Assembly (NCBI GenBank): GCA_964630925.1 | Contig: CAZVZK010000277.1 | Location: forward strand, 1 to 7,451 | Origin: RGDT01 sp964630925 | GTDB lineage: Bacteria; Planctomycetota; Planctomycetia; Gemmatales; Gemmataceae | DNA: 7,451 bases | Direction: 5' to 3' | Part shown: in pieces, positions 1 through 6,612 of the stretch | Layout: each line of letters starts with the position of its first letter | How positions within the stretch are numbered: the stretch's first letter is position 1 | Position numbers and translations under genes: made by a program | The notes under the pieces: generated by a model | Seen by the model: the letters and a program-made list of their open reading frames with translations, nothing else | The model's database searches: none | What the model was told of the DNA's origin: nothing

Positions 1-119
1 GCCGCCCTCCACGTCTCATTTTGTCTAACCCCACAGGTCGGGTGAACGGCTACCAATCCTCAAGGACCACCCCGCCTTCCTGACTTGATGCGGCCTGCGC
101 TCCCACGGTACTCCTTCCC
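1..119. other. 5' leader of the lipoprotein gene, no gene seen
   Basis: No coding region can be supported here. In the frame of the downstream gene a TGA at 81-83 closes the frame and no start codon follows before 120. A TTGATG at 85-90 followed 18 bases later by TACTCC at 109-114 is too poor a match to a -35/-10 pair to call. No good Shine-Dalgarno sequence precedes the ATG at 120. The stretch is less GC-rich around 17-28 than the rest of the window, as expected of a spacer. Confidence 0.5.
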
Positions 120-1199
120 ATGCCCTCGCTCCGTGCGATGCCCGTCCTGACGCTCCTCGTGCTGGCCGGGTGCCAGCATTACGGCCCACGCACCATCGTG
201 GCCGACCGCCTCCCTTACAACGAGGCCATCGCCCTGTCGTGGAAGGAGCAGACGCTCCTCAACGTCGTGAAGCTGCGGTACATGGACACGCCCTTCTTCG
301 TCGACGTGCCTCAGATCACCAGCGGCTACACGCTGCAAGGCGGCGTCGCCGCCACCGGCGGCATCTTCCCGCCGGTCAGCCCGCTCGCCTCGTTCGCCCA
401 GCAGCTCGGCCTGAACCTCAACGTCCAGGGGGCCTACCAGGACCGCCCCACCATCTCCTACACCCCACAGACGGGGTCGCAGTTCATCCGGAACCTGACC
501 CAGCCCATCAACCCCGGCTCCGTCCTGTTCCTCCTCCAGTCCGGCTACCCCGCCGACGTGGTGTTCGGCCTGACCGTGGAGTCGATCAACGGCGTCGGCA
601 ACAGCTCCGTCTCCGGCGGGCGGCTCAGGCCGGCGGCCCCCGAGTTCCCCCGGATCGTGGAGTCCATACGCAAGGCGCAGATCTCCGGCCACGTCGGCAT
701 CCGCGTCGAGCAAGAGAAGGACAAGAAGAGCTCCGTCGCCCTGCTGTTCCACGACAAAGGCATCGACCCCGGCCTGGCCGGCGAGCTCGCCGAGGTCCGC
801 AGGGCCCTCCGGCTCGATCCGGACCGCAAGGACTTCCGCGTCGCCTTCGGGGCCGCGACGACGAGCCCGGACGAGATCGCCATCCTGTCGCGCTCGGTCA
901 TCCGCATCCTCTCGGAGCTGGCCACCCACGTCGAGGTGCCGGCCGGGCACCAGGCCAGCGGGATCGCCCCGGACATCGGACACCACGGGCAGGATGAGGC
1001 ACCCCCTTTCCGGGTCCTGAGCGGCTGCCAGAAGCCGCACGACGCCTTCGCGGCGGTCTGTTACGAGGGCCACTGGTTCTGGATCGAGAAGAACGATTTC
1101 CGCTCCAAGCGCACGATGGCCTACCTCCTGGTCCTCCTCGCCCTCGCGGACACGGGGGCGCGGGAATCCCTCCCGGTGATCACCATCCAGGCCAACTGA
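120..1199 (+). CDS. Conserved hypothetical lipoprotein
   Basis: The 359-residue product begins with a short lipoprotein signal: a hydrophobic stretch at residues 8-16 ending in the lipobox L15-A-G-C18, so Cys18 should be lipidated after export. The body has features I recall from an unnamed family of bacterial outer-membrane or periplasmic lipoproteins: a YNEAIALSWKEQTLLNVVKLRYMDTPFF block (residues 33-60), an ERPTISY-like block (DRPTISYTPQTG, 109-119), and a C-terminal block with DAFAAVCYEGHWFWIEKNDFRSK (308-330) followed by a hydrophobic stretch (333-343). Function is unknown. The frame is stopped at 81-83, so the start is ATG 120 or ATG 138; neither has a clear ribosome binding site, and both leave the lipobox intact. 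It is the only + strand gene and is convergent with the glucosidase gene, so it is probably not functionally tied to the other genes. The family assignment is from memory; the lipoprotein call is seen in the sequence. Confidence 0.88.
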   Translation: MPSLRAMPVLTLLVLAGCQHYGPRTIVADRLPYNEAIALSWKEQTLLNVVKLRYMDTPFFVDVPQITSGYTLQGGVAATGGIFPPVSPLASFAQQLGLNLNVQGAYQDRPTISYTPQTGSQFIRNLTQPINPGSVLFLLQSGYPADVVFGLTVESINGVGNSSVSGGRLRPAAPEFPRIVESIRKAQISGHVGIRVEQEKDKKSSVALLFHDKGIDPGLAGELAEVRRALRLDPDRKDFRVAFGAATTSPDEIAILSRSVIRILSELATHVEVPAGHQASGIAPDIGHHGQDEAPPFRVLSGCQKPHDAFAAVCYEGHWFWIEKNDFRSKRTMAYLLVLLALADTGARESLPVITIQAN

Positions 1200-3926
1200 T
1201 CACGCCACCGGGGCGCCGGCGGCCGCCTTCGCGGCGGCGTCGAAGTACCCCTTCCCCCCGGCCCGAACCATGTCCTCCCGGACCGTGCCGAAGAGGTGCA
1301 TCATGCGGGCGATGATGCCGGTCCACCCTGTCTGGTGGCTGGCCCCGAGGCCGGCGCCGTTGTCGCCGTGGAAGTACTCGTAGAAGAGGATGCAGTCGCG
1401 CCAGTGCGGGTCGTCCTGGAACACCCCCGCGCCGCCGTACACCGCCCGCTTGCCGTCCTTGCGCAGGAAGATGTTCGACAGGCGGCGGCTGATCTCCTCA
1501 GCCACCTGGTACAGGTTCATCATCCGCCCGGAGCCGGCCGGGCACTCGACCTTGAGGCCGTCGCCGTAGTAGGCGTGGTACTGGAGCAGGGCGCGGATGA
1601 TGAGGGCGTTGACCGGCATCCAGATCGGCCCGCGCCAGTTCGAGTTGCCGCCGAACATCCCGGTGTCGGACTCGGCAGGCAGGTAGGCGACGCGGTACTC
1701 CTGGCCGCCTACGTTGATGACGTACGGGTGCTCCTCGTGGAAGCGCGACAGCGAGCGGATGCCGTACTCGCTGAGGAACTCGCTCTCGTCGAGCATCCTG
1801 GCCAGCACGCGGCGGAGCTTCGTCTCGTCGAGGATGGAGCCGAGGTGGCTGCCCCCCACGCCGGGCTTGCGCGGGTCGTGGATCGAGGAGGCCAGCTCCG
1901 GGCGCGACTCCAGGAACCGGCGGAACCGGTCACCCATCTCCGGGTACTTCGCCATCAGCGAGCCGTCGTACACCGTGGCGGCGCACAGGGGCAGCAGGCC
2001 GACCATCGAGCGCACCTTGAGCCGCCGGGCGCTGCCGTCGGGCAGGCGGAGGACGTCGTAGAAGAAGCCGTCCTCCTCGTCCCACATGCCGGTGTCCCCG
2101 CCCATGTGCGACATGGCCGAGCCGATCCACAGGAAGTGCTCGGTGAACTTGAGCGCCATGTCGGCGTAGTCGGCGTCGGTCATCGCCAGCTCGGTGGCGA
2201 TCTCGAGCATGTTCTGGCAGAACAGCGCCATCCACGCCGTCCCGTCGGCCTGCTCCAGGTAGCCGCCCGTGGGCAGCGGGGCGCTGCGGTCGAAGACGCC
2301 GATGTTATCCAGCCCGAGGAAGCCGCCCTCGAAGACGTTCCGGCCTGAGCGGTCCTTGCGGTTGACCCACCAGGTGAAGTTGAGGAGGAGCTTCTGGAAG
2401 TTGCTCTTGAGCCAGTCGCGGTCGCCCTCGCCCTTGAGGGACTTCTCCAGGCGGTAGGTGAAGATGGTGGACCAGGCGTGCACGGGGGGGTTGACGTCCC
2501 CGAAGTTCCACTCGTAGGCGGGGATCTGCCCGTTGGGGTGCATGTAGCGCTCGCGCAGCATCAGCCTGAGCTGCTGCTTGCCGAAGTCGGGGTCCACGAG
2601 CGTCAGGGCGACGACGTGGAAGGCGAGGTCCCAGGCGGCATACCAGGGGTATTCCCACTTGTCCGGCATCGAGATCACGTCGCCGTTGTACATGTGGTGC
2701 CAGTGGTCGTTGCGCGGCGCCTGCTTCCGGCTCGCCTTGAACGGGTCGCAGCCGCGCTCCTCCAGCCACCTGTCCACGTCGTAGTGGTAGAACTGCTTGC
2801 TCCACATCATCCCCGCCAGCGCCTGACGGAAGACGTTGGCCTGGTCGGCGTCCAGCGACGCCGGCGTGATCGAGGCGTAGAACTCGTCCGCCTCCTTGAT
2901 GCGGGCGGCCATCACCTTGTCGAACCCCTCGCCGAACGGGGCGGACGCGCCGTTGCCGGCCGCCCACCGGTCCGGCGCGCGGCCGCAGAGCCGCAGGCGG
3001 ACGGTGTGGCTCTCGCCGGGGCCGATGGACGCCCGGTAGTGGGCCGCCATCTTGGTGCCCTTCTTCTCCGGGCTGACGACGTCCCCCTTGGCGTGGATGA
3101 CGTGGTCGTTGATGCCGTCCTTGACGTATGGGATGCGGTTGGGCACGCCGAAGATGCGCTGGGTGTTCGTCTCGTTCTCGGTGAACAGGAGATCGGCCGG
3201 GCCGTCGCAGTAGAGCCACATCTCGCCCAGGTGGCTCTCCGTCGCCTTGACGGCCCCCTGCCCGGCCTGCAACAGCGGCCGGCCCTCCGCCCCGTGCCAC
3301 GACCACTCGTTGCGGAACCACAGCGTCGGCAGCAGGTGGAGGTCGGCGGCCTCCGGCCCGCGGTTGTGCGCCGTGATGCGGACCAGGATGTCCTCGGCGG
3401 ACGCCTTGGCGTACTCGATGAACACGTCGAAGTAGCGGTTCTGGGCGAAGACGCCGGTGTCGAGCAGCTCGTACTCGAACTCGGCGCGGCTGCGGCGCTT
3501 GCTCGTGTCCACGAGGTCGGCGTAGGGGAAGGCGGCCTGGGGGTACTTGTAGAGCTGCTTCATGTACGAGTGCGTGGGCGTGGAGTCGAGGTAGAAGTAG
3601 TACTCCTTGACGTCCTCGCCGTGGTTGCTCTCGCCGTTGGTCAGGCCGAACAGGCGCTCCTTCAGGATCGGGTCGTAGCCGTTCCACAGCGCGAGGGCGA
3701 AGCACAGGCGCTGGTGGTCGTCGGAGATGCCGGCGATGCCGTCCTCGCCCCAGCGGTAGGCGCGGGAGCGGGCCTGGTCGTGGGGGAAGTAGTTCCAGGC
3801 GTCGCCGCCCTCGCTGTAGTCCTCGCGTACCGTCCCCCACTGACGCTCACTGAGATACGGGCCCCACTTGCGCCACGGGGCCTTGCCCTCGCGCGCCTCG
3901 TCCAGCCGGCCGTGTTCTGCGGTCAT
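1200..3926 (-). CDS. GH63-type (MGH1-like) glucosidase, YMR196W-like
   Basis: The 908-residue protein resembles the large cytoplasmic glycoside hydrolase group of family GH63 that includes yeast YMR196W, whose natural substrate is not established. An N-terminal beta-rich region contains ERQWGTVREDYS (27-38), a WNYFPHDQARSRAYRWGEDG block (44-63) and FGLTNGESNHGEDVKEYYFYLDSTPTHSYMK (93-123). The C-terminal (alpha/alpha)6-type region carries YPWYAAWDLAFH (426-437), NSNWRGPIWMPVN (761-773) and FYEYFHGDNGAGLGASHQTGWTG (848-870). By analogy with GH63 enzymes, Asp433 is the likely general acid and Glu850 the likely base (inference). No signal peptide is visible, so it should act in the cytoplasm on a glucoside. 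The frame is closed by the TGA of the upstream small gene 13 codons before this ATG. An AGGCAGG-like ribosome binding site lies 6 bases upstream (3933-3939). The gene is full length and shows no break. The substrate cannot be predicted; trehalose, glucosylglycerate-type solutes or short alpha-glucans are all possible. Confidence 0.93.
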   Translation of the reverse strand: MTAEHGRLDEAREGKAPWRKWGPYLSERQWGTVREDYSEGGDAWNYFPHDQARSRAYRWGEDGIAGISDDHQRLCFALALWNGYDPILKERLFGLTNGESNHGEDVKEYYFYLDSTPTHSYMKQLYKYPQAAFPYADLVDTSKRRSRAEFEYELLDTGVFAQNRYFDVFIEYAKASAEDILVRITAHNRGPEAADLHLLPTLWFRNEWSWHGAEGRPLLQAGQGAVKATESHLGEMWLYCDGPADLLFTENETNTQRIFGVPNRIPYVKDGINDHVIHAKGDVVSPEKKGTKMAAHYRASIGPGESHTVRLRLCGRAPDRWAAGNGASAPFGEGFDKVMAARIKEADEFYASITPASLDADQANVFRQALAGMMWSKQFYHYDVDRWLEERGCDPFKASRKQAPRNDHWHHMYNGDVISMPDKWEYPWYAAWDLAFHVVALTLVDPDFGKQQLRLMLRERYMHPNGQIPAYEWNFGDVNPPVHAWSTIFTYRLEKSLKGEGDRDWLKSNFQKLLLNFTWWVNRKDRSGRNVFEGGFLGLDNIGVFDRSAPLPTGGYLEQADGTAWMALFCQNMLEIATELAMTDADYADMALKFTEHFLWIGSAMSHMGGDTGMWDEEDGFFYDVLRLPDGSARRLKVRSMVGLLPLCAATVYDGSLMAKYPEMGDRFRRFLESRPELASSIHDPRKPGVGGSHLGSILDETKLRRVLARMLDESEFLSEYGIRSLSRFHEEHPYVINVGGQEYRVAYLPAESDTGMFGGNSNWRGPIWMPVNALIIRALLQYHAYYGDGLKVECPAGSGRMMNLYQVAEEISRRLSNIFLRKDGKRAVYGGAGVFQDDPHWRDCILFYEYFHGDNGAGLGASHQTGWTGIIARMMHLFGTVREDMVRAGGKGYFDAAAKAAAGAPVA
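1222..1238. other. GC hairpin at the junction of two convergent genes
   Basis: A 6-bp all-GC inverted repeat (1222-1227 with 1233-1238, 5-base loop) lies inside the last codons of the glucosidase gene, where it encodes alanine and lysine residues, and 22 bases past the stop of the lipoprotein gene. There is no U-tract on either strand. With no intergenic DNA between the two convergent genes, a structure of this kind is one place where transcription from the left could end. The Ala-rich coding sequence alone could also produce it, so the call is weak. Confidence 0.2.
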
Positions 3927-3962
3927 TGGGTGCCTGCCTTTGTCACGCCGGCCGGCCCGCCT

Positions 3963-4169
3963 TCAGGCGGTCAGGCCGAGCATGTACCTGTAATGTCCGG
4001 GCACGGGCTCAAGGTCCGTCTCGTCCGCGGGTGTGAACGGCTGACGCCCGTCCCAGGGGTTCTCTGTCGTCGGGAGGGCCCAGAGAGCGCCCTCCTGGTC
4101 CCGGACGATCCACTGCCGGGTGGCCCTGTCCACGTAAATGGCGATGACGTTCCGTGTTGCGATCCGCAT
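3963..4169 (-). CDS. Small conserved hypothetical protein, 68 residues
   Basis: The product is a short soluble protein with no signal peptide. It has an N-terminal basic strand (MRIATRNVIAIYVDRATRQW), a WIVRDQEGALWALP segment (20-33), then NPWDGRQPFTP (37-47) and LEPVPGHYRYMLGL (53-66). The rhythm of W, P, Y and charged residues is that of a real folded domain, unlike the low-complexity translation upstream of Met1. I recall similar small proteins in planctomycetes, but no function is known. The frame stays open up to 4262, but ATG 4169 is the start because GGAGG at 4177-4181 stands 7 bases in front of it; upstream residues are Gly/Pro/Arg shadow sequence. It lies 76 bases after the glycine-rich gene and 36 bases before the glucosidase gene, in the same frame as the latter. 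Co-transcription with the glucosidase is likely. Confidence 0.78.
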   Translation of the reverse strand: MRIATRNVIAIYVDRATRQWIVRDQEGALWALPTTENPWDGRQPFTPADETDLEPVPGHYRYMLGLTA

Positions 4170-4176
4170 CCTACTC

Positions 4177-4181
4177 CCTCC
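4177..4181 (-). promoter_or_regulatory. Ribosome binding site deciding the start of the 68-residue protein
   Basis: On the - strand the bases read GGAGG within GGAGGGAG, 7 bases before ATG at 4169-4167. This strong Shine-Dalgarno match fixes the start at 4169, not at the earlier ATG at 4262. Confidence 0.75.
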
Positions 4182-4229
4182 GGGCGATCCCAGGTGGCGA
4201 TCAAGCGGGCGCGGCGGCGACGGAGGGCC

Positions 4230-4246
4230 GCCCCGCCCGCCGGGGC
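4230..4246 (-). terminator. Possible hairpin right after the glycine-rich gene
   Basis: A perfect 6-bp all-GC stem (4230-4235 with 4241-4246) with a 5-base loop starts at the last base of the TAG stop codon of the glycine-rich gene. No U-tract follows, so it is not a classical intrinsic terminator; it could protect the 3' end or cause partial termination before the 68-residue gene. GC-rich DNA makes such stems by chance fairly often. Confidence 0.25.
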
Positions 4247-5586
4247 TACTCCCCCTTCTCACCCTTGTCCGGGTCTTCCAGACGGACCAGTGAGAACTGC
4301 ACCGAGCGCTCCTTGCCGTAGTGGGCCATCATGGTCGTCTCGTCCTTGGTCAGGTTGGCGATCCCCGCCTCGTAGACGGGCGTCTTGGCCTCGCCGACGG
4401 TCCACGCCGCCCGCTGCGACTTCTTGTCCACCGAGCCGTAGACCGTCGAGGTGACGTCCGTGACGGCGTCGTAGTAGCTGCCGCGGATCACGCCGGCCTT
4501 GTTCACGGAGAGCTGGAAGATGTGGTTGGAGGTCTTCTCGGTGCCCTGCACCATGGCGAACACCCCCAGCGGCAGCCACTCCTCCTCCTTCGACGCCTTC
4601 GACTCCTTGCCTGTCTCGGCCACCGTGGCGGCCTGCTCGGCGTACTGCTCCGCCGAGGCCACCTGCTGGCCGTCCACGTAGACCCCGTCCTCCTGATACA
4701 CCACGCTCTCGCCGTAGTCGTAACTCACCGGCTCGGCGCTGATGCCGCAGTACTCGGAGCAGGAGCCCCAGGTCGCGCCGCGCCACACGGCGGAGGCCGC
4801 CCAGCCGGCGGCGAACCAGGCGCCGGGGTGGCTCCTGTACCAGCCCGCCCGGTAGCACGGGTAGGTGGACACGCTCTGGCGGACGAAGGCCCCCTGACGG
4901 GCGATGGTCTTCGTGGAGCGGTAGTAGGTCCCGTGGGCCCCCGCCGCCACGGAGGTCCGGCCGGCCGCGGCGCCGTACGCCCCGCCGGCGACGCCCGCCC
5001 GCGTCCCGCCGGCGACGGTGCCCCCGGGGCCGGACGCCACGCCCGCGCGGGAGCCGCCGGCGACGCCGCCCTGCGGCCCGATGGCGGCGCCGCCCTTGTA
5101 CTTCGTGGCGAGGGAGCCGCCCGGCCCGCTGGCGACGGCGCCGCCCGCCTTGCCGGCGACGGTGCGTCCGCCGGGGCCGGTGGCGCCGGCGGCGCCGCCG
5201 ACCTTCGTGACCTCCTTGCCGCCGGGCGTGGTGACATTGATGCCGCCGACCGCCTTGCCGGCGGAGCCGCCACGCGGGCCGGTGCCGCCGGCGGCGGCGC
5301 CCCCGTAGTTGATGGTCGAGCCGCCCTTGGTGGTGACCGACCCGCCGCCGTGCCCGCCGGACACGTTGGCGGGTGGCCGCGGCGCCGAGGCGATGGGGGG
5401 CGAGGGCCGGGGCGCGACGCCGCCGCCGTAGCCGCCGACGGTGCCGCCCCTGGCGGGCATGCCGCCGCCGCCGCCGCCACGCCCTCCGCCGCCGCCACGC
5501 CCTCCGCCGCGCTGGGCGAGCGTGAAGGGTGACAGGGCCAGGGCCAGGAACGCGAGGGCGAGTACCGTGGTGAGGAGCTTCTTCAC
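4246..5586 (-). CDS. Secreted glycine-rich protein, planctomycete 'mu-protocadherin-like' type
   Basis: The 446-residue product has a clear Sec signal peptide (basic MKK, hydrophobic 4-24, likely cut after TLA24). Residues 26-219 are a low-complexity Gly/Ala/Pro/Ser region with loosely repeated GPGG-xx-AGG units. A central aromatic segment follows, YPCYRAGWYRSHPGAWFAAGW (242-262) and WRGATWGSCSEYCG (268-281), with Cys244, Cys276 and Cys280. A YDYGESVVYQEDGVYVDGQ block (289-307), a charged linker (326-337) and a compact C-terminal domain (338-436; EEWLPLGVFAMVQG, FQLSVNKAGVIRGSYYD, YGSVDKKSQRAAWTVG) complete it. This order matches planctomycete proteins annotated as mu-protocadherin-like cell-surface proteins, a misleading name since no cadherin repeats are visible. 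It is probably exported or attached to the envelope; its role is unknown. The start is GTG at 5586, overlapping the upstream TGA by four bases (GTGA), with a purine-rich AAGGGGGG at 5593-5600. Confidence 0.85.
   Translation of the reverse strand: MKKLLTTVLALAFLALALSPFTLAQRGGGRGGGGGRGGGGGGMPARGGTVGGYGGGVAPRPSPPIASAPRPPANVSGGHGGGSVTTKGGSTINYGGAAAGGTGPRGGSAGKAVGGINVTTPGGKEVTKVGGAAGATGPGGRTVAGKAGGAVASGPGGSLATKYKGGAAIGPQGGVAGGSRAGVASGPGGTVAGGTRAGVAGGAYGAAAGRTSVAAGAHGTYYRSTKTIARQGAFVRQSVSTYPCYRAGWYRSHPGAWFAAGWAASAVWRGATWGSCSEYCGISAEPVSYDYGESVVYQEDGVYVDGQQVASAEQYAEQAATVAETGKESKASKEEEWLPLGVFAMVQGTEKTSNHIFQLSVNKAGVIRGSYYDAVTDVTSTVYGSVDKKSQRAAWTVGEAKTPVYEAGIANLTKDETTMMAHYGKERSVQFSLVRLEDPDKGEKGE
5470..5505 (-). 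repeat. Two perfect 18-base tandem repeats in the glycine-rich gene
   Basis: An 18-base unit (5470-5487) is repeated exactly at 5488-5505. On the - strand each copy encodes Gly-Gly-Arg-Gly-Gly-Gly, just after the signal peptide, and a further run of Gly codons (5461-5469) flanks it. The repeat is in frame, so gain or loss of a unit would change linker length without breaking the gene. Confidence 0.8.
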
Positions 5587-6542
5587 GGCCTGCCCCCCTT
5601 CACCTTGACCCGCGTCACGCGGATGGGCGGGATGTCGTCCAGCTCCTCGCCGTCCTTGCTGCGCTCGACCGACTGGAACGTGAAGGTGTCGTCATCGACG
5701 CGCGTGATGATGTTCGTCGAGGCCACGGTGCTGCCGTCGTCGATGACGGCGGCGGTGTCCTGCACCCACTTCTTGCCGTCGCGCTCCCACGTCGCCTGGG
5801 AGAAGCTGCCGCCCGCGTCGAACGCCCACGAGCGGATCTCGCCCGTCGCCGCGTCCTTCCCGATCATCTGGAAGCCGTTGACGCTGCGCCCCTCGGTCTT
5901 GATGGAGATGGCGGCGCGGATGAACGCCTTGTTCTCGCCCCACCACTCGTAGGTAGTGCGGACCTCGGTGCCCTCGCGTTTCGCCTCCCAGGTGCCGATG
6001 AGCCATTCGAGGTCGCGCAGGGACACGCCCTCGCCGGGGAATTCGCGGACGATGGCCATCAGCCACTTGCCGCCCTCGCGGGCGTGCAGGACGGTGTACT
6101 TGTGGGACGTGGCGGCCTCCTTGCCGACGCGGACCTTGAAGTAACCCTCCTCGACGGCGGTGTCCTTGGAGGGGAAGCGGATCGAGGTGACCTCGATCTC
6201 GGCCCGCACCTTCTCCTTCTTCTTCTTGGCGAACAACTTCGCGTACGCCTTCTGGATGTTCTCGCGGCCGCGGAGCGTGGTGCCGTCGTCGGCGTGGTAC
6301 TCCCCGTTCTCGGTCCAGTGGGAGGCCATCGCCTTGGCGTCCCCGGACGTGTACGCCTTGACGAAGCTCTCGCCGGCGGCCCGGACGGCGTCCGCGTCCG
6401 TCATCGCCTTCTCCTCCAGCGCCGCCGCCGGCCTGGCCGGCGGCGGGTCGGCGGGCTTGGGCAGCGGCTGCCCCACCAGATAGCCAGTCAACACGGCAAG
6501 CGTCACGCCGCCGGCCAGCACGAGCCCGATCATCTTCTTCAT
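5583..6542 (-). CDS. Exported SnoaL-like (SgcJ/EcaC family) protein with a C-terminal DUF1579-like domain
   Basis: The 319-residue product has an N-terminal hydrophobic signal or anchor (MKKMIGLVLAGGVTLAVLTGYLVG, 1-24), a Pro/Ala-rich linker (26-42) and two domains. Residues 48-167 look like the NTF2/SnoaL fold of the SgcJ/EcaC family: DADAVRAAGESFVKAYTSGDAKAMASHW, an EYHADDGTTLRGRENIQKAY helix, and a final strand GGKWLMAIVRE. Residues 177-312 resemble the DUF1579-type lipocalin-like domain: DLEWLIGTWEA (177-187), TTYEWWGENKAF, a GEIRSWAFDAGGSF block and a final RVTRVKVK strand. Members of this family have no assigned reaction here; the fold often binds a small hydrophobic ligand. GGAGG at 6551-6555, eight bases before ATG 6542, supports the start. 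The stop overlaps the GTG of the next gene, so the two are probably translationally coupled and may act together outside the cytoplasmic membrane (inference). Confidence 0.87.
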   Translation of the reverse strand: MKKMIGLVLAGGVTLAVLTGYLVGQPLPKPADPPPARPAAALEEKAMTDADAVRAAGESFVKAYTSGDAKAMASHWTENGEYHADDGTTLRGRENIQKAYAKLFAKKKKEKVRAEIEVTSIRFPSKDTAVEEGYFKVRVGKEAATSHKYTVLHAREGGKWLMAIVREFPGEGVSLRDLEWLIGTWEAKREGTEVRTTYEWWGENKAFIRAAISIKTEGRSVNGFQMIGKDAATGEIRSWAFDAGGSFSQATWERDGKKWVQDTAAVIDDGSTVASTNIITRVDDDTFTFQSVERSKDGEELDDIPPIRVTRVKVKGGRP

Positions 6543-6550
6543 GTCCGCCC

Positions 6551-6555
6551 CCTCC
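6551..6555 (-). promoter_or_regulatory. Ribosome binding site of the SnoaL-like gene
   Basis: The - strand reads GGAGG, part of GGAGGGGG, eight bases before ATG 6542. It sits directly after the end of the heptamer-repeat spacer, so any structure in that spacer stops short of the ribosome binding site. Confidence 0.7.
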
Positions 6556-6563
6556 GCTGAGGT

Positions 6564-6612
6564 CAGTCGTCGGTAGCCAGGAGTCTGCAGTCAGCATGAA
6601 CAGCCAACAGCC
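6564..6612. repeat. Degenerate 7-base tandem repeats, left block
   Basis: Read in sevens on the + strand the block divides into CAGTCGT, CGGTAGC, CAGGAGT, CTGCAGT, CAGCATG and then AACAGCC twice exactly (6599-6605, 6606-6612). On the - strand with a one-base shift several units fit G-R-C-T-x-C-x (GACTGCA, GACTCCT, GGCTACC). The block is non-coding, between the phosphoketolase stop and the ribosome binding site of the SnoaL-like gene. It resembles in style the short tandem heptamers described from cyanobacteria and other bacteria; identity with any named family is not claimed. Confidence 0.6.

Noticed and set aside
85..114. Possible sigma-70 type promoter before the lipoprotein gene (TTGATG, 18 bases, TACTCC)
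   Set aside because: The -10 match is only two or three of six and would place the start of transcription on the ATG; not strong enough to call.
2305..3840. 511-codon - strand frame within the glucosidase gene
   Set aside because: Its product is almost all Arg, Pro, Gly and Leu with no domain pattern, as expected from a shifted reading of a high-GC gene.
3963..4262. Longer 99-residue form of the small hypothetical protein
   Set aside because: The extra 31 N-terminal residues are Gly/Pro/Arg-rich, would overlap the end of the glycine-rich gene, and the strong GGAGG stands before the inner ATG at 4169.
2478..4454. 658-codon open frame on the + strand opposite the glucosidase and small gene
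   Set aside because: It is antisense to a clear GH63 enzyme, its translation is a Val/Leu/Ala/Gly/Arg-rich composition typical of a GC-rich shadow frame, and it runs through three separate gene units and spacers.
4321..5532. 403-codon + strand frame opposite the glycine-rich gene
   Set aside because: Complement of Gly/Ala codons gives Ala/Gly/Pro/Arg codons without stops; the sense strand has a signal peptide and a recognisable domain order.
4246..5586. Cadherin or collagen-like protein
   Set aside because: No cadherin calcium motifs and no regular Gly-X-Y triplets are visible; the Gly-rich part is irregular low complexity.
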